The notes under the pieces are model-generated. The model was not told the origin of the DNA. It did not search any database and saw only the letters and a program-made list of their open reading frames with translations. DNA of 64,000 bases from Rhizobium leguminosarum (GTDB lineage: Bacteria; Pseudomonadota; Alphaproteobacteria; Rhizobiales; Rhizobiaceae), in the NCBI RefSeq assembly GCF_002953715.1, contig NZ_CP025012.1, positions 3,286,001-3,350,000 of the forward strand, given 5' to 3'. Numbering within the stretch: position 1 is the stretch's first letter; every line of letters begins with the position of its first letter. The translations under genes and the position numbers were made by a program. Below, piece by piece: positions 53,632-63,441 of this stretch.

Positions 53632-53902
53632 GCCTCATGATTGAGGCCCAACAGGTAGGCTTTTCATCAAACCTTCCATATCACGAATGATCGGGAAGTC
53701 GGCTGGACCAGCTTGTGATTGAGTGTAGGGCCGCATCAGCGGCCCTTCTCGTGAGGCAACAGCGCCAAGCCAAGCTCGCTTCGACGACACGCTGCCGCAT
53801 TGATGAAAATTTCTCATAATAACGAGCGAAACGCCCGGCCTAATCGCAAGGCATGGTGTCCATTACATCACCGTCAGGCAGCCACAACAACTGGAGATCG
53901 AC

Positions 53903-54991
53903 ATGAACACATCCAACGAAACCGTCAATCATGAGGAACCCGACGCTGGACGCCGCACTTTGCTGAAGATGACCGGTGTCGGGGTCGCAGCGATTGGCGT
54001 CGCATCGGTCGCCGGCGCGCCCGCGTTCGCACAGGGAAATGCAGAATGGGACAAGGTCTTCCCGAAGAGCAGTAAGGTCGACCACGAGAAGGTGAGCTTC
54101 CAGAACCGCTATGGCATCACCCTGGTCGGCGATCTCTATCTGCCGAAAAACCGTGGCACCGGTACTCTGCCGGCCATTGTGGTCGGCGGCCCGTTTGGCG
54201 CGGTGAAGGAACAATCCTCAGGCCTATACGCTCAGACCATGGCGGAACGTGGTTTCATCACAATCGCCTTCGATCCATCCTATACTGGGGAAAGCAGCGG
54301 CGAGCCGCGGAATGTCGCTTCCCCTGACATCAACACCGAGGACTTCAGTGCTACAGTAGACTTCATTGGTCTGCGCCCTGAAGTGGATCGCGAGCGGATC
54401 GGCGTGATCGGTGTTTGCGGTTGGGGCGGCATGGCGTTGAACGCCGTCGCCGTGGACAAACGCGTGAAGGCCGTCGTTGCCAGCACCATGTATGACATGA
54501 CGCGCGTCATGTCCAAGGGCTACAACGACAGTGTAACTCTAGAACAGCGCACACAAGCGCTGGAGCAGATGAGCCGCCAGCGTTGGGCGGATGCCGAAAA
54601 AGGGAACCCCGCCTATCAGCCGCCTTACAATGTGCTCAAGGGTGGCGAAGCGCAGTTCCTGGTCGACTACCATGACTACTACAGCACGCCGCGCGGGTAC
54701 CATAAGCGCGCTGTCAACTCCGGCAATGCCTGGACGCAGACCACCCCACTGTCGTTCATGAACATGCCGATCCTGACTTACATCGCGGAAATCTCACCGC
54801 GCCCGGTCCTGTTCATTCATGGCGAGAAGGCTCACTCTCTGTATTTTGCGGAAACCGCCTATGCCGCAGCCGCGGAGCCTAAGGAATTGATGATTATCCC
54901 GGGGGCCAACCACACCGATCTCTACGACAAGGTGGATGTGATTCCGTTCGATAAGCTTCAGTCGTTCTTCGACCAACACCTCAGCGTCTGA
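53903..54991 (+). CDS. Tat-exported alpha/beta hydrolase with Cys nucleophile
   Basis: A 362-residue exported hydrolase. The twin-arginine signal has RR at 17-18 and cuts near AFAQG (about 43). The nucleophile elbow is GVCGWGG at 170-176, so C172 takes the place of Ser as in dienelactone hydrolases. The late His is in ANHTDLYD, and an Asp-containing FIHGEKAHSLYF loop precedes it. Substrates of this YcjY-like group are unknown. A terminator follows. It is a single-gene unit. Confidence 0.85.
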   Translation: MNTSNETVNHEEPDAGRRTLLKMTGVGVAAIGVASVAGAPAFAQGNAEWDKVFPKSSKVDHEKVSFQNRYGITLVGDLYLPKNRGTGTLPAIVVGGPFGAVKEQSSGLYAQTMAERGFITIAFDPSYTGESSGEPRNVASPDINTEDFSATVDFIGLRPEVDRERIGVIGVCGWGGMALNAVAVDKRVKAVVASTMYDMTRVMSKGYNDSVTLEQRTQALEQMSRQRWADAEKGNPAYQPPYNVLKGGEAQFLVDYHDYYSTPRGYHKRAVNSGNAWTQTTPLSFMNMPILTYIAEISPRPVLFIHGEKAHSLYFAETAYAAAAEPKELMIIPGANHTDLYDKVDVIPFDKLQSFFDQHLSV

Positions 54992-55018
54992 CGGCTACGT
55001 CAGGCATCGCCAATGGCC

Positions 55019-55046
55019 GCCCGATGGATCGAACAGACCATCGGGC
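55019..55046 (+). terminator. Rho-independent terminator of the hydrolase
   Basis: Stem GCCCGATGG, ten-base loop, CCATCGGGC, followed by gcTTTcgTTc. It begins 27 bases after the hydrolase stop. The remaining bases to the SRAP gene (about 320) hold no convincing gene. Confidence 0.8.
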
Positions 55047-55368
55047 GCTTTCGTTCGTGGAGCGAACCGCGTCGATAGATGGACTGAAAACAGCCTCCTG
55101 ATCCCACTCACGGGATTTTTTATTCGGGCGATCAACGCCAATCCAAAATGCAGCCCGGGCATCAGGACTGAGGCCTCGAAGATCAATGAAACCGCTAGGC
55201 CGCTGCGCCATATCAATCAGCCAACGCGCCCGGGCGGAGAGGCGGCGAAATACTGAGCGCGACCGCAGAAATTGGCTTGGCGCGGTGTTACGATCCTCGA
55301 ACAAATAGGTTTATTCGATCAATGGCAGGGATCGTACTAGCCCGCGCATATTTCGACGCAAGCATCAT

Positions 55369-56142
55369 TTAGAGTAAGGTTGGCTGGGACACCGGCTCCC
55401 CGGACGTGGTCACGATGGTCGAACCATAGGGCTCCCGCGACGTCACCACGATCTGGTCGTTCGGAAGCGGCCGGGCGAGCGCCTTCGCCTCCTCCCAGGG
55501 TGCACGCATCCATACATCCACCTCTTCATGCGTCAGCAAGAGGACCGGCATTGCCTTCGGGTGAATCGGTTTGACGACGTCGTTCGGATCGGTCGTCAAA
55601 AATCCGTAGAGATCATCCGTAGTCAGGCCATCTTTGACCTTCCGAACGCTTTGCCACTGCGGAACCCAAACGCCAGCAAAAAACATCAGCGGCTTGCTTT
55701 CATCACGGGCGAACCAGGCGTTCGGCGTGTTGCCACCCTCTTCCTTGCTGGCAGGGTCCGGCTCGGCAAAGCTTGTCACCGGCACGATGCAACGGTTCTC
55801 GACCCCAAACCAGCGCTGCCAATGTGCAAGATTGAGATTGCGGACATTGGTCGTGCCCTTATTTGGTTCCATCCGAATGAGCATATCCATATCGACCGGC
55901 TTGCCCTTCTGCCGCAACTTCTCTGCTCGGGCGTCGACCGCTTGCTTGATCACGAAAAACGGCGAAGGCAGCCCCCACCTCGCATGTGCAAGCTGCTTCC
56001 GACCGTCCGCCGTATTGCGAACGATTGGCCCAGCTTGGTCGGGGTTCATCTGATAGGCGGGCATCAGGTTAATCAGGCTCTCGACGTCCACTGCCCATTT
56101 GCGAACCCAGTCTTTATCCTCCATGCGGTAGAGATTGCACAT
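55369..56142 (-). CDS. SOS response-associated peptidase (SRAP/YedK family)
   Basis: A 257-residue SRAP protein. It begins MCNLYRM, so Cys2 becomes the N-terminal nucleophile that links to abasic sites in single-stranded DNA. Further marks: [26 protein letters not shown] and [22 protein letters not shown] 56142 follows GGAGG at 11 bases. It is divergent from ku, placing two DNA repair genes side by side. Confidence 0.92.
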   Translation of the reverse strand: MCNLYRMEDKDWVRKWAVDVESLINLMPAYQMNPDQAGPIVRNTADGRKQLAHARWGLPSPFFVIKQAVDARAEKLRQKGKPVDMDMLIRMEPNKGTTNVRNLNLAHWQRWFGVENRCIVPVTSFAEPDPASKEEGGNTPNAWFARDESKPLMFFAGVWVPQWQSVRKVKDGLTTDDLYGFLTTDPNDVVKPIHPKAMPVLLLTHEEVDVWMRAPWEEAKALARPLPNDQIVVTSREPYGSTIVTTSGEPVSQPTLL

Positions 56143-56226
56143 TGATCGCAACGACCTCCATTTCGCCTGGCCGATAGCCTCTCCCGGGGCCGCTCCGCGG
56201 CGCAAGGCCAGCTAGGGGGATAGGTC

Positions 56227-57041
56227 ATGGCTCCGAAATATTACTGGAAAGGCTATCTCAAACTCTCCCTGGTCACCTGCCCCGTGGCTATGACCCCGGC
56301 CACGAGCGAAAGCGAGAAGGTTCGCTTCCATACCCTCAACAAGGAGACGGGCAACCGCGTCGTCTCCCGGTACATCGATTCCGTCACGGGCACAAGCCCG
56401 TCAAGGACGAGAACGAAGCCAAGGGCTACGCTCGCGGGGAGAACGACTACGTTATCCTCACCGAGGACGATCTGGATGCCGTCGCGCTCGACACAGTGAA
56501 GACGATCGACATCGACAAGTTCGTCCCGGCCGACAGCATCGAGTGGATCTACCTTGAGAAGCCGCATTACCTGATGCCGAACGACGCCGTGGGCAACGAG
56601 GCATTTGCGGTGATCAGGGATGCGATGAAGGCCGACACGGTTTTCGGCGTGTCGAAGCTCGTGATGGGCCGCCGAGAGCGGGCGGTGGTCCTGGAACCGC
56701 GCGGCGAAGGCATCGTGCTCTGGACGCTGCGTTTCGGCGACGAGGTTCGACCGGAGGAGAATTACTTCGAGGAAATCGACGAGAAAGCAGATCCGGATCT
56801 TATTCCGCTCGTCCAGAAGCTCATCAAGCAGAAAACCGCGCGCTGGTCGCCGGACATGGTAAGCGACCCGATCCAGGAAAGCCTGCTGCGGCTCATCGAG
56901 GAGAAGAAGAAGCTCCTCAAGCCGAAGAAGGCCGCCAAGGGTAGGAAGGAGGAAGCCGCTCCTGCTTCGAACGTGGTGAACATCATGGAGGCACTTCGCA
57001 AGTCGGTCGAAACAGATCTCAAGAACAAGAAGACGGGATGA
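56227..57041 (+). pseudogene. ku: Ku protein (NHEJ), frameshifted
   Basis: The frame starts normally (KYYWKGYLKLSLVTCPVAMT, then KVRFHTLNKETGNRVVSRY) but shifts at about 56388-56396. After the shift, the other frame continues with KPVKDENEAKGYARGENDYV and reaches 57041 with KTIDIDKFVPADSIEW, as in bacterial Ku. Two extra bases (or one missing) within acgggcacaagc explain the shift. Translation of part one ends at 56499. Bacterial Ku binds DNA ends for LigD-dependent joining; no ligD is in the window. A sequencing error is possible. Confidence 0.9.
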
Positions 57042-57042
57042 C

Positions 57043-57306
57043 ATGCGTCTGGCGGATACGAGGATCGAGCACGACGCCGGCGGTTGGAAGATCGATTTCA
57101 TCGGAGATGACGGCGACGCCGTCTCTGTGAAGGTCGCCGACGAGCACGCAGTCAGCGCTGATGAAGCCCTCGAAAGAGCGAAGGCCGTGATGGTGCAGTT
57201 GACCGCATACGGAACCCGAGGTGGAGGCCGTAGCCTCAACTCATACGACGCCGTCAGCAATGGCAATTTCGACGACGACCAACCGCTTCTGGACACCCGG
57301 CATTAG
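57043..57306 (+). CDS. small hypothetical protein (87 aa)
   Basis: An 87-residue acidic protein starting two bases after the ku stop (tga-c-ATG), so probably co-transcribed with ku. It reads RIEHDAGGWKIDFIGDDGD then a helix EALERAKAVMVQLTAYG and a Gly-rich, Asp-rich tail. No family recognised. It resembles the small genes that follow ku in some rhizobia, but this is only an impression. Confidence 0.6.
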   Translation: MRLADTRIEHDAGGWKIDFIGDDGDAVSVKVADEHAVSADEALERAKAVMVQLTAYGTRGGGRSLNSYDAVSNGNFDDDQPLLDTRH

Positions 57307-57560
57307 CTGCCAAAGCTTCGGCCCCGCCGCCCCTGGCCAACGGGCAAATAAAAAAGGCCGGGGCGAAATCGCACCGACCTTTCCAACATCGCTCTTCATA
57401 CCAGTGCCAGTACATCCGTGGTCAAAAGCAGATAAGCGACTTCGGCAGTCGCGAACGCTCGCGTGGAGCACTCACCAGCAACGCCGATGACCATCAAATA
57501 GTGTCGGATTGTGTTCAATTCAAGTTGCCCGGCAAGAAGCTCCGCCAATCCGACGGCCGA

Positions 57561-58016
57561 CTACACGAGCGTCGCGTTGGCCCGCCTGTCTACCAAGGGC
57601 GCGATACCAGCATAAAAGTATGGAATACTGTCTTCCAGACCGTTTGCAACGCGGCCCTTGACCTTCGCCATCACCAAAACGCCAACGCGGAAATCGGGCT
57701 CGCCGATCACCAACACGAACGGATTATCCTGATCCCCGCGAAGATAACGTCCGCCAAAGTGACGCCGAGCGGTTTCAAAAACATAGGCAGAGGCAAGAAA
57801 GTGCAGATCGTCGGGCAACTGCGCCTGTCTTTGATGGAAGTCCTGCAGCACCTTGTCAACGAGGTGCAACGAGTCCTCCGAATAGTCGAGCTTCGATGCA
57901 TCGATCGGTGCTCTAGGGCTGGAGAAGGCATTGACGAAATCCACTGCCTGAGAGGCCATCGCATCTTCGATCGTCGCTGGCATCCTCTTACGTTTTAGAA
58001 AGTCGAATAGTCCCAT
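57561..58016 (-). CDS. hypothetical protein (151 aa)
   Basis: A 151-residue soluble protein starting MGLFDFLKRKRMPATIEDAM, with a helical middle (SLHLVDKVLQDFHQRQAQLP) and a beta-rich end (PFVLVIGEPDFRVGVLVMAK). It resembles DUF-type uncharacterised proteins with an MGLFDFLK start. No clear family. The start at 58016 is chosen for that motif; the frame is open further upstream. Single-gene unit. Confidence 0.65.
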   Translation of the reverse strand: MGLFDFLKRKRMPATIEDAMASQAVDFVNAFSSPRAPIDASKLDYSEDSLHLVDKVLQDFHQRQAQLPDDLHFLASAYVFETARRHFGGRYLRGDQDNPFVLVIGEPDFRVGVLVMAKVKGRVANGLEDSIPYFYAGIAPLVDRRANATLV

Positions 58017-58177
58017 ACGTCGTGTGCTCCCCGTTGTTTCAATCGCGCTTCCACAGGATCGCTCGCATTTTATGCATGAGCGAAACGCGACGGCAATCCA
58101 ACCTGGGGTATGATGAAGCTTGATTGAAATGTGATGGTTGGCGGGCGTCGTTCCCTCAAAACCCATTGGAAGTGAAT

Positions 58178-58423
58178 ATGAAAATCGCTGGCATGTTTGC
58201 TGCGTTGCTCCTCGTCATCGCACCGCATCAGGTCGAGGCACGGCAGCAAAAACCTCCACGTCCGATGACAAAGGAGGAGAACCACAAGCTTATCCTATAT
58301 GCGGTCAAGCAGTGTGAAGGCGTTCCAACTGCAAGCACCGAACAGGTGTTGTGCATGCAAGCCGTATTTTTGCGAGTCGCGAAATTGTGGAATGCAGGTC
58401 AGACCCCGCCGTTTTTGAAGTAG
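58178..58423 (+). CDS. small secreted hypothetical protein
   Basis: An 81-residue exported protein. Signal peptide residues 1-22 (IAGMFAALLLVIAPHQVEA), then a short helical mature part with two Cys (KQCEG and VLCMQ) likely to form a disulfide. GGAAGTGA precedes the ATG at 58178. No family recognised. Confidence 0.6.
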   Translation: MKIAGMFAALLLVIAPHQVEARQQKPPRPMTKEENHKLILYAVKQCEGVPTASTEQVLCMQAVFLRVAKLWNAGQTPPFLK

Positions 58424-58610
58424 CCAATCATCCTATGGGCGTCCGCGGCGGGTCGATTCCATACGGTATGTTCGTGGCACCGGCCAGCTGCGGAGGACGA
58501 AAGGGCCACGATCTGCGCCGCACTATCGATATCGCGTTGCCCACCAATGATCCAATGGTGTTGCGTCGCTGCCGTGTCAGTCGGCTGTCTCGCCGCGACC
58601 CTGCTGATTG

Positions 58611-58877
58611 TCATCGGTGAACGACAGTTAGGGCAGCGATTCCCGCCTCATCGGCCGCACGCAACAGCGCTTCCCGGAATTTTTCTGGAGCAATCTGCCC
58701 GCTGATTGCATCGACGCAGGCTTTTACGGCAGCGACATATTCCTCGCCGTCATCGGATGGCCAGTCCTTGATCAGGATATGCGCCGCATCGCCGAGCGTA
58801 CATACGATCCTGTGCGCTGCCGGACCGCGCAGAGCGAGCCCGACCGGCATGAATGCCGACGACGTATTCCAGCACAT
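58611..58877 (-). CDS. DUF982 family protein
   Basis: An 88-residue DUF982 protein, a family nearly confined to rhizobia and often plasmid-borne. Marks: GDAAHILIKDWPSDDGEEYVAAVKACVDAISG and the helical end REALLRAADEAGI. The start at 58877 has GAGGGG upstream; a second ATG at 58850 is possible. Function unknown. Confidence 0.8.
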   Translation of the reverse strand: MCWNTSSAFMPVGLALRGPAAHRIVCTLGDAAHILIKDWPSDDGEEYVAAVKACVDAISGQIAPEKFREALLRAADEAGIAALTVVHR

Positions 58878-58992
58878 TGTCGACCCCTCAAGGTAAGGAT
58901 ATTGCGGTCCCCAAGCGCAATATACGCGTGTATCTTAAATCTGGATTGAAAAACATGACCGATTGCTGCTTCGTCGCAGAGCTGCCGCCTGG

Positions 58993-59032
58993 AAAAAGAG
59001 AGGGCGCTCTACGACCTCATGCCGGAGCGCCC
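58993..59032 (-). terminator. Rho-independent terminator (minus strand)
   Basis: On the minus strand GGGCGCTC, a 15-base loop and GAGCGCCC are followed by TCTCTTTTT. It lies about 150 bases after the end of the secreted protein gene at 59180 and probably ends its transcript. The rest of the 300-base gap is empty. Confidence 0.6.
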
Positions 59033-59179
59033 TGGGCTGCTTGGGCCGTGTTGCATTGATGGACGACGGCAGGGCGTTCAGATGACGGGATTCGAATCAA
59101 ATTGCAACGTCGGGCGTCGCAAACATCATCAATAATGTAACGCGGCATTTGCTCCATAAGTTCGAGAATTTGTGGTGTC

Positions 59180-59506
59180 CTATTCAACCGTGAGTGTGCC
59201 GCCCTTCTTGGAGTAGCTTTTTCCTCCAAGCGAATTGATCGTCGCGCAAGCTTCCTTGGCGAACTTCTCGCACATCTGGCTCCCCTTGATGCGCCAAGAA
59301 CCTGTGTAGCTGTTCTTGTCCCCGTCGACCGTAGCTTCGATCTTCCCATCTTCTTTGTAGATTGTGATGCCCGATCCGCTCTTGGACTTCCAATGGATCG
59401 TGTGGCCCACCAACTCGCTTTTCAATTGCTCACCCGTCAGGGTCGCTGCATACGCACCAGATACGAAGGCTAGCATCATGCAGCCCGAAACTGTGATCGT
59501 CTTCAT
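59180..59506 (-). CDS. small secreted protein, DUF995-like
   Basis: A 108-residue exported protein. Signal peptide 1-20 (ITVSGCMMLAFVSGAYAA). The mature part (LTGEQLKSELVGHTIHWKSK, then GITIYKEDGKIEATVDGDKN, and MCEKFAKEACATI) resembles DUF995-type rhizobial secreted proteins with one disulfide. AGGGAGAG precedes the ATG at 59506. Function unknown. Confidence 0.7.
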   Translation of the reverse strand: MKTITVSGCMMLAFVSGAYAATLTGEQLKSELVGHTIHWKSKSGSGITIYKEDGKIEATVDGDKNSYTGSWRIKGSQMCEKFAKEACATINSLGGKSYSKKGGTLTVE

Positions 59507-59655
59507 CGTTCTCTCCCTGGTTTGACGCCGCATCCATCGATGATTATCCCTCGTCGCGGTCGTTATCGCCATTTTGGCGATCAATCCGGGCGACCGCGAT
59601 GACCAGCTCGCGGTCACGGGGTCCCGCCGTCGCAAGGGTGCATTTCATGGCTGCC

Positions 59656-60435
59656 CTATTGAGTGCCGTCGACCAACCCGCGCGTTGATCCGCGCCGGAT
59701 GCCTGTATACCAGGCAACGAGCGGGGTATTTCCCTTCCCGGCGGCCTTCAGGCTCCGGTAGACGCCATACTTGAAATAGACCGGTGAATCACGGTCAACG
59801 TTGGGGCCTTTCAGTCCGACCTTCTTGGCCCCGTTCACCCACACGTTGATGAAGCCCGCAGGCGTTCTGGACCAGTTTGCGTTGACAGTGATGCTTGTCC
59901 ATCTCCCCTTCATGGCATTCGCCGAGGTGAGCCCGATCTGGCGAAGGGGAGGCAAGGGACGCATGGGACTTGCCTGCCTTACCGCAGGATTTCCAAGCTC
60001 AAAAATATATCGCCCATCTAGAATCTGGAAAAGAACCGGGCCTTTGCCGTTGCCGAACTGGTGGAACTGACCAAGCTTCGTGTTGACCGAGCCGCTTGCG
60101 GGCCAATCCGTTGGGATGAATACCGAGAAATGATACCAATATTCATGGTCCTGGCGCGAAGCTGGTATGGTCTCAAATTTCTCAACCCGTTCACGCTGCC
60201 TGTGACAGTCCCCAGTCGAAGCCGGACAGTCGCCTGAACGCAGCTCGAAGCGTTCCGCTCTCGTCCCGTCAGGGGCTGAAGCACGCTGATACGAATAGGA
60301 TTTAGATGACTGCAGCGAAAAGCTGCCGAAACCGTCGGCGGCCGCCACCGTTGCTACATTGACAAAACAGAAGCTGACGAAAAACGAACCTACCAACGTC
60401 GCCAGAGTGGTATGCCGGGAACGAAGTCCGCACAT
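59656..60435 (-). CDS. secreted heparin lyase I-like protein
   Basis: A 259-residue exported protein. The signal peptide spans about 1-33 (GSFFVSFCFVNVATVAAA). The jelly-roll body resembles the heparin lyase I/polysaccharide lyase family: EYWYHFSVFIPTDWP, KLGQFHQFGNG, GRWTSITVNANWS and VYFKYGVYRS. Such proteins cut acidic polysaccharides or bind them. AGGAGG precedes the ATG. No sugar-uptake genes are adjacent. Confidence 0.8.
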   Translation of the reverse strand: MCGLRSRHTTLATLVGSFFVSFCFVNVATVAAADGFGSFSLQSSKSYSYQRASAPDGTRAERFELRSGDCPASTGDCHRQRERVEKFETIPASRQDHEYWYHFSVFIPTDWPASGSVNTKLGQFHQFGNGKGPVLFQILDGRYIFELGNPAVRQASPMRPLPPLRQIGLTSANAMKGRWTSITVNANWSRTPAGFINVWVNGAKKVGLKGPNVDRDSPVYFKYGVYRSLKAAGKGNTPLVAWYTGIRRGSTRGLVDGTQ

Positions 60436-60962
60436 CCGATCCTCCTGAGTGGCGGCAACACTTTGCTAGTCTTGGCCATATACGGCCGCCCTTTCCCCCG
60501 CAGCAAAGAAGAACACGATCAACCGGTGTTTGCAACGAGCGAAAAGCTAATCAATTCGTGTGATAGATGATGCAATTCGGGAATCGCTTGGGTAGTGTTG
60601 CGCGATTGGAGGGGCTTGAAAGCTCGTTGGCAAACGCTTGCGACTGAAAATCTGGGGGGCTGACGTGGACAATGAAATTCCTTTGACAGGTGGCGGACGG
60701 TCGACAGTCATGCGGCGCGACCAAGTGGTTTTCGCGAAGGCGGTCCCTGGTCGTTTCATCGTCGAGGAATAGGGGTTGCACATCCGACCTCCGGCTTTTG
60801 ACCGCTCGAGGGAAAAGGCCGGTGGCGAAACCGTTAAGGCGGGAGATTAGAAACTGCCAACCACCGAGGCCGCGCATTTCGATCAATCGGTCTTCGCACC
60901 TCCGCCGATGTGATATCGATCGGCCCTCGAAAGACTGCTTGCCTTTGTTCTCCGGGACCGCG
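60436..60962. other. gap with no convincing gene
   Basis: About 530 bases between the lyase-like gene and the small gene at 60963. One leftward frame (60551-60886, TTG start behind GGAGG, 111 codons) is open, but its product shows no domain and reads like a shadow or a decayed gene. The promoter of the lyase-like gene should lie at the left end. Confidence 0.35.
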
Positions 60963-61121
60963 CTAATCGCGCTGATCCATAGTTGGCGCTCGCTTTACCC
61001 TAAGCGGCTGCCTATCGACGCCTTTCGGGATTAATATGCGTTGACCGAGCGGTTTGAAGCCAAGTTCGTCGAGCGCCGAACCCAACGACCGCTTAGCTGG
61101 CTCTCGCGCTTTATCAGCCAT
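60963..61121 (-). CDS. possible very small protein (52 aa)
   Basis: A 52-residue basic frame beginning MADKAREPAKRSLGSALDEL and ending in RAPTMDQRD. It has GC-rich third positions and follows the decayed phosphoesterase on the same strand. The upstream purine stretch (GATGAG) is a weak ribosome binding site. It may instead be the out-of-frame tail of the phosphoesterase. No family recognised. Confidence 0.3.
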   Translation of the reverse strand: MADKAREPAKRSLGSALDELGFKPLGQRILIPKGVDRQPLRVKRAPTMDQRD

Positions 61122-61139
61122 CTCATCGCTGTCATCCAC

Positions 61140-61506
61140 GTTGCATTCTCCGGGGTTGTTGATGCCAGACGGAAATCGGTCCAGAGTGTGCCGCCAATGA
61201 ACCGGACGCCATCGATATTTACACCATACATTCGTTCTCGAGGAAATTGATGCTTGGATAGCGCTCGGCGACCTGCCGGGCGTCACTGATGCCCGACTGA
61301 AGAGCCGCTCCCCAATAGTCATGGTTGCCGGCGATAAAAACGACGCGCTGATCGCCGAAACGGGAAGCGAGCAATTGGATGCCGCGTGCAACGCCCCGTG
61401 TTGTCACGTCACCCGCACAAGCGATGACATCTGCCCCGGTCGGTACAGCGAATTCGAAACTGCGGCCGACCTCCAGGTGCAAATCTGATATCACCCATAA
61501 CCTCAT
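61140..61506 (-). pseudogene. metallophosphoesterase, truncated by frameshifts
   Basis: The start is intact: RLWVISDLHLEVGRSFEF (metal Asp and His), CAGDVTTRG (Asp) and FIAGNHDYWG (Asn-His). After FLENEC a two-base surplus near 61225 brings a TAA. The other frame then resumes with VRFIGGTLWTDFRL, a typical next block, and further shifts follow, so the His-rich C-terminal half is lost. Its ATG overlaps the stop of the AAA/protease gene (ATGA), so the two were coupled. Confidence 0.8.
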
Positions 61507-63404
61507 GACTGCTTGTCCAAGGCTGTCCGCGAACAGATGCGATCGATTTCCGCCAGACTCATTTCGCAGGTTACCGACAGAACCGACGCCAGTATTTCAA
61601 GTGCCGGCCGACGAGCCGCAAGAATTTTCGTCGCGCGTTGCACTTCCATATCCAGGCGCTCTCGCACCAGGTCCCGAAGTTGGGGGTCTGCCCGGCGGAG
61701 GGCCTCCCACGGCCGGTTCCCGGAGCCCATCTCGAAAAGGAGATCGTTTCCGAAACCGTAGATCCGTTCCATCATCGTCGCCATATCTGACGCCTTCGCC
61801 AGATCAGCCTCCTCTCCCCCACCGGAGCCGACGATATGATCGCCAAAAACCAGGCGCTCCGCCGCCAGTCCCGCCAGGCAAATTGCGATCCGGTCGCGAA
61901 GGTGATCTGCTGTCGACATCATCGTGAGGAAGTCTCTGAAAACCGTCTGACCAAGAGAGATGGCACCCCGTTGACCCGTGGATTTTCCGCGTGCGATCAT
62001 TACTTTGATAAGACTCTCGGGCCTTAGGTGATAGCCAACAACCGCATGCCCCGCTTCATGGATTGCCAGACGATAGCGTTCCGCCCGCGTGAACGTTTCG
62101 AACGGCGGCATCGCAGATGAAATGTCGGCTTCTGTAACCGTGGTTCGATTGTCATCGCGCGAGATCCGCCGGGCGTCACGAACAACCTTCGCAATATCAG
62201 CGCCCGACCAGCCATCCGTTTTCTTTGCAAAATCCACAAGCTCGCCATGAAAGGCACCGCGAAGATGAAACCGCGCGATCGCCTTGCGATCCTCCTCGTC
62301 CGGTAAGGGGATATGAATGATCCTCTCCAGGCGTCCGGGCCTCAAAAGCGCGACGTCGACCGCCTCGGCATTGTTGGTGGCACCGATTACCACGACGCCC
62401 TCCCGGCCTCCCGCGGGATCAAGGCACTCAAGAAGTCCGTTCACCACTTGTCGCTTGTAGTCGTAGTGGGGCGTCTCGATCCCAGTTGCGCGATCACCGA
62501 AGCTGTCGAACTCGTCTAGAAGCAGGATCGCCGGCCGCACGGCAGCCGCCTCCGCGAAGGATTTCCTCATCGCATTCAGCATCTCGCCTAAGTGACCCTT
62601 CGACTGCCATGCCGCCCCAGAAGCGACGATTAGTTCGACATCGCAGGTGTTGGCAAGCGCACGAGCGAATGTGGTTTTCCCCGTGCCCGGTGGCCCGCTC
62701 AGCAACACGCCGCGGTCGACGTCGGCCCACTCGAGGTCCCCACGCCGCCAAGCCGTCAGGTCGTTCGCAAGCCGAAGCCCCCAGGATTTGGCTGGTCCGT
62801 AGCCCGCCAAGTCCTCGAGCCGAGGCGATGCCGCGTTTTCCGGGAGCGGCGACGTTTCCTCTTTGGCTTCCGGCATAGACTTCAGTTGGCGAACCACGCG
62901 ATGAACAGGTCTGCCCGGTCTTAGAGCGAGCCGAATTTCGTGCAGCCTTCGGCTCGAGAGAAATTCGGCGTCTTCGTCGGAGATTGCCATCCCGAGTCTG
63001 AGCGCGGCAGCCTTAAAATACACTGCTTGAAGTGCGGGGAGATCAGCTCGAGCATCGACGATCAAGGAGACTTCGGAGGAAATATCGTTCTCGTCAGTGT
63101 AGAAAAGGATGGCCCTCTCGATTGCGCTGAACTTCCGGACGAACTCCCATTCACTGGTCCTGACCTGGTGTGCCTGAGCGACGAGCGTACTGGTCCTCGC
63201 CTCTTTGAACATAGGTGACCCACTTTCTACCAGATCGCGAGCGGCCGCCTCGTAAACTTCGATGTCCGTCTTGTCACCGAGCCTGACGGCAATGGCGAAT
63301 TTCGCTGCCGATAGATATGGGCGAATGGCGCGCCTGATAGCCATGCCCGCAACAAGCGTTGCCATACTGTGCGGGGTGTTCGCCCGCGGTGAAGTGCGTG
63401 TCAT
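61503..63404 (-). CDS. AAA+ ATPase with M41 (FtsH-like) peptidase domain, no membrane anchor
   Basis: A 633-residue protein. An N-terminal region of about 200 residues is unassigned. The AAA+ domain has Walker A GPPGTGKTT at 237-245, Walker B ILLLDEFDS near 293-301 and Arg fingers in LLRPGRLER. The peptidase part has the zinc motif HEAGH at 449-453 and a likely third ligand in the EEADLAKAS stretch (D534). Unlike true FtsH, no N-terminal membrane segments are seen, so it should be cytosolic. It stands between a TnsA-like gene and a broken phosphoesterase. Its target is unknown. Confidence 0.9.
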   Translation of the reverse strand: MTRTSPRANTPHSMATLVAGMAIRRAIRPYLSAAKFAIAVRLGDKTDIEVYEAAARDLVESGSPMFKEARTSTLVAQAHQVRTSEWEFVRKFSAIERAILFYTDENDISSEVSLIVDARADLPALQAVYFKAAALRLGMAISDEDAEFLSSRRLHEIRLALRPGRPVHRVVRQLKSMPEAKEETSPLPENAASPRLEDLAGYGPAKSWGLRLANDLTAWRRGDLEWADVDRGVLLSGPPGTGKTTFARALANTCDVELIVASGAAWQSKGHLGEMLNAMRKSFAEAAAVRPAILLLDEFDSFGDRATGIETPHYDYKRQVVNGLLECLDPAGGREGVVVIGATNNAEAVDVALLRPGRLERIIHIPLPDEEDRKAIARFHLRGAFHGELVDFAKKTDGWSGADIAKVVRDARRISRDDNRTTVTEADISSAMPPFETFTRAERYRLAIHEAGHAVVGYHLRPESLIKVMIARGKSTGQRGAISLGQTVFRDFLTMMSTADHLRDRIAICLAGLAAERLVFGDHIVGSGGGEEADLAKASDMATMMERIYGFGNDLLFEMGSGNRPWEALRRADPQLRDLVRERLDMEVQRATKILAARRPALEILASVLSVTCEMSLAEIDRICSRTALDKQS

Positions 63405-63441
63405 CTGAAAACCTCGATGATGGACTGGACGACAGGCATTG

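Noticed and set aside
58548..58701. A 51-codon frame with one membrane segment (VAAVSVGCLAATLLIVIGE)
   Set aside because: No ribosome binding site, and its second half overlaps the DUF982 gene on the other strand and reads as shadow.
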